From Mesorhizobium sp. WSM4313 (GTDB lineage: Bacteria; Pseudomonadota; Alphaproteobacteria; Rhizobiales; Rhizobiaceae): DNA of 60,065 bases. The DNA is taken from the NCBI RefSeq assembly GCF_002294725.1, contig NZ_NSFT01000022.1, positions 1 through 60,065 of the forward strand. The letters run 5' to 3'. Under the pieces are notes generated by a model. It did no database searches, was not told the DNA's origin, and saw nothing but the letters and a program-made list of their open reading frames with translations. Each line of letters starts with the position of its first letter. The stretch's first letter is position 1. Of the stretch, positions 43,824-51,978 are shown one piece after another. A program made the translations under genes and the position numbers.

Positions 43824-45137
43824 TCAATCCACAAAGATCAGTGCCGGCGTTTCCAGCAGCGCCTTGATGCGCTGCACGAAAACCGCGGCATCCCAGCCGT
43901 CGATGACGCGATGGTCGAAGCTTGACGACAGGTTCATCATCTTGCGCGGGATGAACTGCGTGCCGTCCCACACCGGCCGCACCATGATCTTGTTGACGCC
44001 GACGATCGCCACTTCCGGGTAGTTGATGACCGGGGTGGTCGCCACGCCGCCCATGGCGCCGAGCGAGGTGATGGTGATGGTCGAGCCGGAAAGCTCCTCG
44101 CGGCTCGCCGTGCCGGCCTTGGCCGCATCGGCCAGCCGGTTGACTTCCGCAGCACTATCCCACAGGTCGCGCGCCTCGGCATGTTTCACGACCGGCACCA
44201 CCAGCCCGTTCGCCGTCTGCGCGGCGATGCCGATATGGATGCCTTCATGCTGGTGGATGATGCCGGCATCGTCGTCGAACAGCGCGTTGAGGTTCGGCTG
44301 CTCGCCGATCGCCTTGACCATCGCCCGCATCAGGAAAGGCAGCAGCGTCAGCTTGGGGCGATCGGCACGCTTCTCCTTGTTGAGGGTGGCGCGCAAATCT
44401 TCCAATGCCGTGACGTCGATCTCCTCGACATAAGTGATATGCGGGATGCGCGATTTCGCCAGCGACATCTTTTCCGCGATCTTGCGCCTGAGACCAACGA
44501 CCTTGATGTCCTCGACGCCGTCTTTGCGGGCAAGCCCGGTGGCGCGGGCCACTTGCGGGCCGCGCGCGAGGAATGCGTCGATGTCCTCATGGCTGATGCG
44601 CCCGGCCGGACCGCTGCCCGCAACCTGGCGCAGATCGATGCCGGCTTCCTTCGCTCGCAGGCGCACGGCCGGCGAGGCCAGCGGCTTCTCGCCTTCCGCG
44701 CGCGGCGCGCCGGACACTGAGGGGCGCGCGGCCATTGGCGCGGCTGCCGGCGAAACCTGGGCCGGCGGGTCGGCTGGCTTTGGTGCAGGCTTCGGGCTGC
44801 TCGGTTGCGGTTCCGCTTTCGGCTCGGCCGGCTTGGCTGGAGCCTCGGGCTTTGGCGCGTCGCCGCCACCGATGTTCGTCTTCACATTGCCTTCGCCGGC
44901 CACCTTCAGCCGCACGATCGGCGAGCCGATCGCCACCGTGTCGCCGATCTCGGCGCCGAGCCACAGGATCTCGCCGTCGACCGGCGAGGGGATCTCGACG
45001 GTTGCCTTGTCGGTCATGACGGCGGCGAGAACCGTGTCCTCGCGCACGAGGTCGCCGACCTTGACGTGCCACTCGACAAGCTCGGCCTCGGCGACGCCTT
45101 CGCCGACATCGGGAAGCTTAATGACGTGCTCGCCCAT
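43824..45137 (-). CDS. bkdB: Branched-chain 2-oxoacid dehydrogenase E2 (lipoamide acyltransferase)
   Basis: A 437-residue acyltransferase. One N-terminal lipoyl domain carries the lipoylated Lys44 in MTDKATVEIPSP. A Pro/Ala-rich linker follows (about residues 95-150), then a peripheral subunit-binding domain (SPAVRLRAKEAGIDLRQVAGSGPAGRISHEDI) and a catalytic domain ending in FDHRVIDGWDA. The linker and single lipoyl domain fit the branched-chain complex better than pyruvate dehydrogenase E2. It is 17 bases after the E1-beta gene. Confidence 0.93.
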   Translation of the reverse strand: MGEHVIKLPDVGEGVAEAELVEWHVKVGDLVREDTVLAAVMTDKATVEIPSPVDGEILWLGAEIGDTVAIGSPIVRLKVAGEGNVKTNIGGGDAPKPEAPAKPAEPKAEPQPSSPKPAPKPADPPAQVSPAAAPMAARPSVSGAPRAEGEKPLASPAVRLRAKEAGIDLRQVAGSGPAGRISHEDIDAFLARGPQVARATGLARKDGVEDIKVVGLRRKIAEKMSLAKSRIPHITYVEEIDVTALEDLRATLNKEKRADRPKLTLLPFLMRAMVKAIGEQPNLNALFDDDAGIIHQHEGIHIGIAAQTANGLVVPVVKHAEARDLWDSAAEVNRLADAAKAGTASREELSGSTITITSLGAMGGVATTPVINYPEVAIVGVNKIMVRPVWDGTQFIPRKMMNLSSSFDHRVIDGWDAAVFVQRIKALLETPALIFVD

Positions 45138-45154
45138 CTCAGGCCTCCCCCACT

Positions 45155-46168
45155 CTAAGCTTCCATGGTTTCGACGAGCGCGCGCCCGACCCGCGCCGGA
45201 CCGGGGAAATAGTCCCATTCCTGCGCATGCGGATAGGGCGTGTCCCAGCCGGCGACCCGCGCCACCGGCGCTTCCAGATGGTAGAAGCAGTTCTCCTGCA
45301 CGAGCGCCACCAGCTCGGCGCCGAAGCCGGAGGTGAGCGTCGCCTCGTGCACGACGACGCAGCGGCCGGTTTTCTTCACCGAGGCGACGATCGCCTCCAG
45401 GTCGAGCGGCAGCAGCGTCCTGAGATCGATCACCTCGGCGTCGATGCCGGTCTCCTCGGCCGCGGCCTGCGCGACATAGACCATCGTGCCGTAAGCGAGC
45501 ACGGTGACCGCCGAGCCTTGCCTGCGTATCGCCGCCTTGCCGAGCGGGATCGTATAGTGGCCGTCGGCGACCTCGCCGAGATCATGCTTCGACCATGGCG
45601 TCACCGGCTTGTCGTGGTGGCCGTCGAACGGGCCGTTATAGAGCCGCTTCGGCTCGAGGAAGATCACCGGATCCGGATCCTCGATCGCCGCGATCAGCAA
45701 TCCCTTGGCGTCGTGCGGATTGGAGGGCACGATCACCTTCAGGCCGGAGACATGGGTGAACAGCGCTTCCGGGCTCTGGCTGTGCGTTTGGCCGCCGAAA
45801 ATGCCACCGCCGGTCGGCATCCGCACCACGATCGGGCAGGTGAAATCGCCGTTCGAGCGATAACGCAGCCGCGCCGCCTCCGAGACGATCTGGTCGTAAG
45901 CCGGGTAAACATAGTCGGCGAACTGCACCTCGACGCAGGGTTTCAGCCCATAGGCGGCCATGCCGATGGCCGAGCCGACAATGCCGGATTCGCTGATCGG
46001 CGCGTCGAAGCAGCGGCTCTTGCCGTATTTGGCCTGCAGGCCCTGCGTGGCGCGGAAGACGCCGCCGAAGAAGCCGACATCCTCGCCATAGACGATGACG
46101 CTCTCGTCGCGCCCCATCGACACGTCCATGGCGTCACGGATCGCCTCGATCATGGTGCGTCTCGGCAT
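45155..46168 (-). CDS. bkdA2: Branched-chain 2-oxoacid dehydrogenase E1 beta subunit
   Basis: A 337-residue transketolase-fold subunit (TMIEAIRDAMDVSMGRDESVIVYGEDVGFFGGVFRATQGLQAKYG, then VVRMPTGGGIFGGQTHSQSPEALFTHVSGLKVIVPSNP). It forms the thiamine-diphosphate site with E1 alpha. It starts 2 bases after the E1-alpha stop. Confidence 0.94.
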   Translation of the reverse strand: MPRRTMIEAIRDAMDVSMGRDESVIVYGEDVGFFGGVFRATQGLQAKYGKSRCFDAPISESGIVGSAIGMAAYGLKPCVEVQFADYVYPAYDQIVSEAARLRYRSNGDFTCPIVVRMPTGGGIFGGQTHSQSPEALFTHVSGLKVIVPSNPHDAKGLLIAAIEDPDPVIFLEPKRLYNGPFDGHHDKPVTPWSKHDLGEVADGHYTIPLGKAAIRRQGSAVTVLAYGTMVYVAQAAAEETGIDAEVIDLRTLLPLDLEAIVASVKKTGRCVVVHEATLTSGFGAELVALVQENCFYHLEAPVARVAGWDTPYPHAQEWDYFPGPARVGRALVETMEA

Positions 46169-46170
46169 GG

Positions 46171-47403
46171 TCAGACCCCCGCCTGCTGGCGCTGGCGCCT
46201 GAGATGCGGCGGCATTTCGGCATAGACGCCCTCGAACATGTCGCGCGTCGACGGCTTGCCGCCGGCGTGCAGCGTGCCGTGGCTTTCGGCCTCCTTCTGC
46301 GCCGCGATCACCGTTTCGAGGATCTCAGCCTCCGCCTGGGTATGGCGCTCCTCCGACCAGACTTGCTTGTGGATGAGATGGTTCTTCAGCCGGATCACCG
46401 GATCGCCGAGCGGCCAGGCGTCGGACTCCGCCTTTGGCCGGTAGGCTGACGGATCGTCCGAGCTCGAATGCGCGCCGGCGCGGTAGGTGACATATTCGAC
46501 CAGCGTCGGCCCGAGATTGGCGCGCGCCCGCTCCGCCGCCCATTTGGCCACCGCATGGACGGCGAGATAATCATTGCCGTCGACGCGCAGCGACGGGATC
46601 CCGAAGCCAAGCCCGCGCGCGGCGAACGTGCCGGAGCCGCCGCGCGCGATGCCCTGGAAGGTCGAGATCGCCCACTGGTTGTTGACGACGTTGAGCACGA
46701 CAGGCGCCTTGTAGGTCGAAGCAAACACCAGCGCCGCATGGAAATCGGACTCCGCCGTCGAGCCGTCGCCGATCCACGCTGCCGCAATCTTGGAATCATT
46801 GGAGATCGCCGAGGCCATCGCCCAGCCGACCGCCTGGATATATTGCGTCGCCAGATTGCCGGAGATCGAGAAGAAGCCGTGCTCCTTCGACGAATACATA
46901 ATCGGCAGCTGCCGCCCCTTCAGCGGATCGGCCTCGTTGGAATAGATCTGGTTCATCATCGTGACCATCGGATAGCCGTCGGCGATCAGAAGGCCGGCTT
47001 GCCGGTAGGTCGGGAAATTCATGTCGCCCGGCTTGAGCGCCTTGCGGAAAGCGCAGCTCACCGCCTCTTCGCCCAGATGCTGCATGTAGAAGGAGGTCTT
47101 GCCCTGGCGCTGCGCCATCTGCATGCGCGCATCGAAGGTCCTGAGCGTCATCATATGGCGCAGGCCTTCGAGCAGCTCCTCGTCCGAAAGCAGCCCGGCC
47201 CACGGCCCGACGGCCTCGCCGGCGCGGTTCAGCACACGGATGATGGAGAAAGCCATGTCGCGGATGCTGCGCGGATCGACCTCGATCTCCGGGCGCGGCA
47301 CCGAGCCCGCCTTGGGAATGGTCACATTCGAGAAATCCGGCGTGCCGCCGGGCCGAACCTCTGGCTCGGGCACATGGAAGCGCAACAATCCAGCGTCGGC
47401 CAT
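46171..47403 (-). CDS. bkdA1: Branched-chain 2-oxoacid dehydrogenase E1 alpha subunit
   Basis: A 410-residue subunit with the thiamine-diphosphate motif (AAWIGDGSTAESDFHAALVFASTYKAPVVLNVVNNQWAIST) and the phosphorylation-loop region (RAGAHSSSDDPSAYRPK). It decarboxylates branched-chain 2-oxoacids from Val, Leu and Ile. A strong GGAGG precedes the ATG at 47403. It is the first gene of the bkdA1-bkdA2-bkdB-lpdA operon. Confidence 0.94.
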   Translation of the reverse strand: MADAGLLRFHVPEPEVRPGGTPDFSNVTIPKAGSVPRPEIEVDPRSIRDMAFSIIRVLNRAGEAVGPWAGLLSDEELLEGLRHMMTLRTFDARMQMAQRQGKTSFYMQHLGEEAVSCAFRKALKPGDMNFPTYRQAGLLIADGYPMVTMMNQIYSNEADPLKGRQLPIMYSSKEHGFFSISGNLATQYIQAVGWAMASAISNDSKIAAAWIGDGSTAESDFHAALVFASTYKAPVVLNVVNNQWAISTFQGIARGGSGTFAARGLGFGIPSLRVDGNDYLAVHAVAKWAAERARANLGPTLVEYVTYRAGAHSSSDDPSAYRPKAESDAWPLGDPVIRLKNHLIHKQVWSEERHTQAEAEILETVIAAQKEAESHGTLHAGGKPSTRDMFEGVYAEMPPHLRRQRQQAGV

Positions 47404-47935
47404 GAGCTCACATCCTCCAATGTTGCCGGTGCGATATTTGCATATCCGCGCCGCCATTTCATCGTGCGAGAAGGCGGACATCCTCCCGGTCGTCGGCCCC
47501 GCGGAACCGATGCGGCACAGACGCCAAGATGCAGATATGGCGGCGAAATTTCTTGTCGATGTTTTTGCCCGCCGCGCAATTTGGCGGAAGTTTGCGAGGC
47601 GATTGCCGCCAGAAAAAGTAAGCGGGATATGCGCGGCGGCCGTAGCAGCTAATCTCCCCCCTTGTGGGGGAGATGCCCGGCAGGGCAGAGGGGGGCGTGA
47701 CAGGCGCTACTTTAGGATCGTCATTCTAGGGCGGAGCAAGGAGCGGAGCGACGCGCGTAGACCCTAGAATCCATGCCGTGACGTTTAGGCGTTGCAGCAG
47801 TTACAGAATATTCTGCACCCTTGCGCCCTCGACAGAGGTCACGGCATGGATTCTCGGGTCAAGCCCGAGAATGACGAAGAGAGGCCCGCCGCTTCTCCGT
47901 TCACTCGGCCCCCGCCGCGTGCTAATTCACCCCGC
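47404..47935. other. Divergent intergenic region between bkd operon and holA, with repeats
   Basis: About 530 bases. The part next to the bkd operon (47404-47640) should hold its promoter, but no clear consensus is visible. A partial CCCCTTGTGGGGGAG palindrome lies at about 47651-47697 and a palindrome-ended element at 47719-47878. Only 57 bases separate that element from the holA start. No lptE- or leuS-like gene, common upstream of holA in Rhizobiales, is present. Confidence 0.65.
47719..47878. repeat. Palindrome-ended element, short form D
   Basis: The left arm begins CGTCATTCTAGGGCGGAGCA. The right arm is shortened (GGATTCTCGGGTCAAGCCCGAGAATGACGAAG). The interior has TTCTGCACC (47811-47819) and a run of about 37 bases shared in inverted orientation with form C at 32410. 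It lies just upstream of holA. Confidence 0.85.
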
Positions 47936-48979
47936 ATGGCACAGAAGAAAGGATACGAGGTCGATTCGTGGCTGGCGAAGCCCGATCCGGCCATGGCAAT
48001 CGTCCTGCTTTACGGCCCTGACCGCGGCCTTGTCGCCGAGCGGGCGAAAACCTTCGCCGCGAAAACCGGCCTGCCGCTCGACGACCCCTTCTCTGTCGTC
48101 AGGCTGGACGGCGCCGAAGTCGACCGCGATGAGGGGCGGCTGCTCGACGAAGCCCGCACGGTGCCGATGTTTTCCGACCGGCGGCTGCTTTGGGTGCGCA
48201 ATGCCAGCGGCCAGAAGGCGCTGGCTGACGACATCAAGGCGCTGACCGCGGAGCCCGCGCCCGACGCCATCATCCTCATCGAAGCCGGCGACCTGAAGAA
48301 AGGCACGGGCCTCAGGGCCATCGTCGAGGCTGCGGGCAACGCGATCGCCTTGCCGTGCTACGCCGACGAAGCCCGCGACCTGGATTCGGTGATCGACGAC
48401 GAATTGCGCAAGGCCGGCATGTCGATGACGCTGGACGCCCGCCAGGCGCTGCGCCGCAACCTCGGCGGCGATCGCCTCGCCTCGCGTGGCGAGATCGAGA
48501 AGCTGGTGCTCTACGCGCACGGCCACAAGGAGATCGGCATCGACGACGTCAACGCGCTGTCGGGCGACGTCTCCGGCGCTTCCTTCGACGCCGCTGTCGA
48601 CGCCATGCTGGACGGCAAGGTCGGCGATTTCGACATCGCCTTCAACCGTCACTGCCAGTCCGGCGGCCATCCGTTCCTGGTTCTGTCATCGGCGATGCGG
48701 CAATTGCAGGCGATCCAGGCGATGCGCGGCCAGATGGAGACCGGCGGCCGCAACGCCGCTTCGGTCGTCGCCGGCGCCCGCCCCCCGGTTTTCTTCTCGC
48801 GCCGCAAGCTGGTGGAAAAGACGCTGGAGCGCTGGAACGTCGAGGCGCTCGCACGTGCGCTCGGCCGGCTGCAGACGGCGGTGCTGCAGACCCGCAAACG
48901 ACCGGACCTGTCGGAAGCGCTGGCACGCCAGGCGCTGCTTGGCATTGCGATCGAGAGCGCGAGGCTAGGGCAAAGATAA
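47936..48979 (+). CDS. holA: DNA polymerase III delta subunit
   Basis: A 347-residue clamp-loader subunit. The N-terminal RecA-like fold without a Walker motif (AIVLLYGPDRGLVAERAKTFA, VVRLDGAEVDRDEGRLLDEARTVPMFSDRRLLWVRNA) and the C-terminal collar (AMRQLQAIQAMRGQ...RKLVEKTLERWNVEALARALGRLQTAVLQTRKRPDL) are typical. It opens the beta clamp during loading. In many Rhizobiales it sits next to parB; here two GIY-YIG cassettes and two other genes lie between. Confidence 0.92.
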   Translation: MAQKKGYEVDSWLAKPDPAMAIVLLYGPDRGLVAERAKTFAAKTGLPLDDPFSVVRLDGAEVDRDEGRLLDEARTVPMFSDRRLLWVRNASGQKALADDIKALTAEPAPDAIILIEAGDLKKGTGLRAIVEAAGNAIALPCYADEARDLDSVIDDELRKAGMSMTLDARQALRRNLGGDRLASRGEIEKLVLYAHGHKEIGIDDVNALSGDVSGASFDAAVDAMLDGKVGDFDIAFNRHCQSGGHPFLVLSSAMRQLQAIQAMRGQMETGGRNAASVVAGARPPVFFSRRKLVEKTLERWNVEALARALGRLQTAVLQTRKRPDLSEALARQALLGIAIESARLGQR

Positions 48980-49079
48980 ACGCCGGCGACTGGCGGCGGC
49001 CGGAGCGACAGCTGATCTCCCTCCTTGCAGGGGAGATGGCCGGCAGGCCAAAGGAGTGCTGTCCCGCCAGCGTATTTTT

Positions 49080-49586
49080 CGTCATTCTAGGGCGGAGCAA
49101 GGAGCGAAGCGACGCGCGCAGACCCTAGAATCCATGCCGTGGCATTGGCCGTAGAATGCTGCGGTCCAGAATAGGCGCCGATGGCTGCGCCAGCTAGGAT
49201 CGCCAGATGACCGGCTATGTCTACATGACTGCTAGCCAGAAATGGGGCACGATCTATATCGGTGTCACCAACGACCTTGCTCGCCGGATGCCTGAGCATA
49301 AGTCCGGCCAAGGCTCCGGCTTTACCAGCCGCTACGGCGTGCAGCGTCTGGTCTGGTACGAAGAATATTTCGACATCACCGATGCCATTCAGCGTGAGAC
49401 GTCACTGGAACGCTGGCCACGGCGATGGAAGATTGAACTGATCGAAAAGAGCAATCCGGAATGGTTCGAACTGTTTCGTGGAATTGGCTGGTGAACGTTC
49501 TGCACCGTGGCGGCTCTCAACCGTCACGGCATGGATTCTAGGGTCTGCGCGCGTCGCTTCGCTCCTTGCTCCGCCCTAGAATGACG
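49080..49586 (+). mobile_element. Palindrome-ended GIY-YIG cassette, copy E
   Basis: A 507-bp unit. The left arm (49080-49141, starting CGTCATTCTAGGGCGGAGCA) and right arm (49523-49586, ending CCGCCCTAGAATGACG) are inverted repeats. Between them lies a complete GIY-YIG gene (49207-49494) followed by TTCTGCACC (49498-49506). It aligns without gaps to the copy at 51256-51762. The first 79 bases are identical in both, while the gene differs at about 11 percent of positions. No transposase is present. Confidence 0.8.
49207..49494 (+). CDS. GIY-YIG endonuclease domain protein, copy E
   Basis: A 95-residue protein made of one GIY-YIG domain: GYVYMTAS (residues 3-10), TIYIGVTNDLARR (YIG at 17-19, catalytic-type Arg26/27), HKSGQGSGFTSRYGVQRLVWYE and RETSLERWPRRWKIELIE (Glu64 as the metal-binding candidate). 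It has no DNA-binding extension. COG2827-type proteins of this kind are common but uncharacterised. It is enclosed by the arms of the palindrome-ended element. Confidence 0.9.
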   Translation: MTGYVYMTASQKWGTIYIGVTNDLARRMPEHKSGQGSGFTSRYGVQRLVWYEEYFDITDAIQRETSLERWPRRWKIELIEKSNPEWFELFRGIGW

Positions 49587-49612
49587 AAGGATACGTCCTG
49601 CCCGGCCGCTGG

Positions 49613-50419
49613 TCAGTTCATCATCTGGTCCGCCGGCTGAAAGGTCGGCAGCGCCTGGGGAAACACCAGCACCGCCGCGCCGTAAAGGAGCAGGGCGACA
49701 CCCGACACTTTTGCTATGCCCTTTCCCGCCGGGAAGGTCTTTTCCGCAAAGATCAGCAGCGTGACCACGGCCATTGCGGCGACGTTCATGATCCCGAGCG
49801 GGAAAAGTGCCAGAAACAAGAGCCAGCAACAGCCCAGACAAAAGGCGCCGTGCTCGAGGCCCATGCGGACCGCGCCCCAGGAACCATCGCGCCAGGAGGT
49901 CAGGATGAAACCGATTGGCGTGCGGCATTTGGCCAGGCACAGATCCTTCAGTGGCGAGAGCTGGTAGGCGCCGGCAATGATCAGCAGGGCGCCGCCGATG
50001 CGCGCGGCCGTCGCCGTGGACAATCCCGCATGATCGGCAAGCGTCTCGGCTCCTGCGGCGCCGGCAAAGGCCAAAACGCCCACCGTGCCCCAAACCAGCA
50101 TATAGCCTGCCACGAATACCCAGGTAGCGACAAAGGCCTCGCCGCGACCCCGTTTGCCGGCCTGGACCTGGTGGAAGGTCAGGATCATGGGCGCCGCCGT
50201 CGGAAACATCATGGCAATCATCATGATCATCCAGACGGCAAGAAACAGCGGCGCCGCCATGCCCATGGTGGGTGAGTACATCTGCATGCGCATGTCCGCG
50301 TCCATGCCGATCCGCTGCCGGATGAGCAAGACCCACGCCGCCGCGGCGACAGCGCCCAACAGGGCGAGAATGATGTTTCGCTGCAATGTCAGCGTCATGG
50401 GCGAGGCCGTTCCGACCAT
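49613..50419 (-). CDS. DUF2182 metal-binding-type membrane protein
   Basis: A 268-residue protein with about seven hydrophobic segments. It has Met-rich motifs (MDADMRMQMYSPTMGM, WMIMMIAMMFPTAAPMI) and Cys motifs (LCLAKCRTP, HGAFCLGCCW), all typical of DUF2182. The Met/Cys content suggests handling of copper or another soft metal, which is inference. It follows the DUF1326 gene by 10 bases on the same strand; the two families are often paired. ATG 50398 is an alternative start. Confidence 0.85.
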   Translation of the reverse strand: MVGTASPMTLTLQRNIILALLGAVAAAAWVLLIRQRIGMDADMRMQMYSPTMGMAAPLFLAVWMIMMIAMMFPTAAPMILTFHQVQAGKRGRGEAFVATWVFVAGYMLVWGTVGVLAFAGAAGAETLADHAGLSTATAARIGGALLIIAGAYQLSPLKDLCLAKCRTPIGFILTSWRDGSWGAVRMGLEHGAFCLGCCWLLFLALFPLGIMNVAAMAVVTLLIFAEKTFPAGKGIAKVSGVALLLYGAAVLVFPQALPTFQPADQMMN

Positions 50420-50429
50420 GCGTGCGGGA

Positions 50430-51056
50430 CTATTGCTGGCCGGACCAATTGATCGGAGCGTAGTGCGCGTTCCGGCGGGAATTGTCCCAACTCATGCCAT
50501 GGTCGCTGAAAGTATTGCCTTCCATTCCCATCGCCATACCGAGCCAGTCGGGATTGACGGGATGGCCGGAGGCCACCCACATCTCGCCGTCCTCGCGCAT
50601 TGTCGGCAACGGTTCGACCGCCAACTGCATCACGCCGGCAATCTCCACCGACCGCTTCTTGCCGTCGGCCTGGTATCTGATCGGCACCTTCTTGGCTCCG
50701 AGATTGGTGCTGATCATCGGCGCGAAGGCGGCCATCGGCCCGCCCGCGGCGCCGGTGAAGATGGCGCCCAGCGCTTCGGTCTGCCTATCATCCGCATGGT
50801 CGTCGATATAGGCGGCGGCCGTCCAATTGCCCTCCGCCATCGGACCTGGCGTGTGAGCAACCATCGCGACATTGAGCCCGTCCAACCGAACGTCCCCGAA
50901 ACTGCCCTTGTCGATATGAAAGACCAAGGCGACGTCGCAAACGCCTTTCGTCGGCTTCGATGTCAGCTGCGCCTGGGTGGACAGCAGGCAGGGACATACG
51001 ACGTCGCAGCTGCAATTCTCGAAGTAATTTCCGGACAATTGCCAACTGACTGCCAT
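50430..51056 (-). CDS. DUF1326 domain protein
   Basis: A 208-residue soluble protein with the DUF1326 N-terminal Cys cluster (NYFENCSCDVVCPCLLS; Cys-x-Cys...Cys-x-Cys) and later TKGVCDVALVFHI and HPVNPDWLGMAMGMEGNTFSDHG. It is paired with DUF2182. The Cys cluster could bind a metal handed to or from the membrane partner. ATG 51056 is the family-like start; an upstream ATG at 51077 is possible. Confidence 0.87.
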   Translation of the reverse strand: MAVSWQLSGNYFENCSCDVVCPCLLSTQAQLTSKPTKGVCDVALVFHIDKGSFGDVRLDGLNVAMVAHTPGPMAEGNWTAAAYIDDHADDRQTEALGAIFTGAAGGPMAAFAPMISTNLGAKKVPIRYQADGKKRSVEIAGVMQLAVEPLPTMREDGEMWVASGHPVNPDWLGMAMGMEGNTFSDHGMSWDNSRRNAHYAPINWSGQQ

Positions 51057-51255
51057 TTGCACCTCCCGTTGCGTCAAGCGTGTCCGGCTTTGGCGAGGCG
51101 GTGCCGTTTCACGGAGAACGGCAGATAGCCCTCACCGCGACTGGTCGGCACGCCGGGGCAGTAATTTAAGGTCAAGCTAATAGAGCGTACGCCGTTGCCG
51201 TGGACTGTCAAGCGGAGGGCGCTGGGGAGGGGCGCTGTCTCGCCGACATATCCTT
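51057..51255. other. Intergenic region between DUF1326 and the second cassette
   Basis: No gene is visible. The minus strand has a TTGACC hexamer (around 51175) that could be a -35 for the DUF1326/DUF2182 pair, but no convincing -10 or dyad follows it. Confidence 0.4.
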
Positions 51256-51762
51256 CGTCATTCTAGGGCGGAGCAAGGAGCGAAGCGACGCGCGCAGACC
51301 CTAGAATCCATGCCGTGGCATTGGCCGTAGAATACTGCGGTCCAGAATAGCCGCCAATGGCTGCGCCAGCTAAGATCGCAACATGACCGGTTACGTTTAC
51401 ATGACAGCAAGCCAAAAAGGCGGCACGATCTATATCGGTGTCACCAACGACCTTGCTCGTCGGATGCCTGAGCATAAGTCTGGCCAAGGCTCCAACTTCA
51501 CCAGTCGCTACGGCGTGCAGCGTTTGGTCTGGTACGAGGAGTATTTCGACATCGCCGACGCGATCCAGCGTGAGACGTCATTGAAGCGTTGGCCCCGCCG
51601 ATGGAAGATTGAACTGATCGAGAAGACCAATCCGGAATGGTTCGAGCTGTTTCGCGGAATTGGTTGGTGAGCGTTCTGCACCGTGGCGGCGCTCAGGCGT
51701 CACGGCATGGATTCTAGGGTCTTCGCGCGTCGCTTCGCTCCTTGCTCCGCCCTAGAATGACG
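51256..51762 (+). mobile_element. Palindrome-ended GIY-YIG cassette, copy F
   Basis: 507 bp, the same length as copy E with no gaps. Arms: CGTCATTCTAGGGCGGAGCA at the left, CCGCCCTAGAATGACG at the right. The palindrome extends further outside (TCCTT at 51251-51255 and AAGGA at 51763-51767). It contains a GIY-YIG gene (51383-51670) and TTCTGCACC (51674-51682). Copies E and F are in the same orientation and flank the DUF1326/DUF2182 pair. Confidence 0.8.
51383..51670 (+). CDS. GIY-YIG endonuclease domain protein, copy F
   Basis: A 95-residue paralogue of the protein at 49207. It differs at five residues (W13G, G38N, T58A, E68K, S82T), none in the core GIY, YIG, Arg26 or Glu64 positions. At the DNA level 24 further codons differ silently. 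Both copies therefore remained under protein-level selection after duplication. Confidence 0.9.
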   Translation: MTGYVYMTASQKGGTIYIGVTNDLARRMPEHKSGQGSNFTSRYGVQRLVWYEEYFDIADAIQRETSLKRWPRRWKIELIEKTNPEWFELFRGIGW

Positions 51763-51865
51763 AAGGACAGATTGACGGGACAGCACGCTCCTCTGTCCTG
51801 CCGGGGCATCTTCTCGCAGGGAAGGATCCGCAGTTCCCGGCATCTTAGCCGCGCACCGCGCAAAC

Positions 51866-51893
51866 AAAAAAAGGGCCGGCGCATCGCCAGCCC
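51866..51893 (-). terminator. Rho-independent terminator of the parAB operon
   Basis: Read on the minus strand, a 9-bp stem GGGCTGGCG/CGCCGGCCC (one G-T pair) with loop ATG is followed by TTTTTTT. It lies about 85 bases after the parB stop codon. Confidence 0.9.
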
Positions 51894-51978
51894 ATTATGT
51901 CTATCACCGATATATCAGACGTATCCAACGTTCAGCCAAAACCTCAGCTACCGCCAAATACCATGGCGCCTCAGCCGC

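Noticed and set aside
51150..51200. MerR/CueR-type promoter before the DUF1326/DUF2182 pair
   Set aside because: A TTGACC hexamer is present on the minus strand, but there is no dyad and no acceptable -10 at 19-20 bases.
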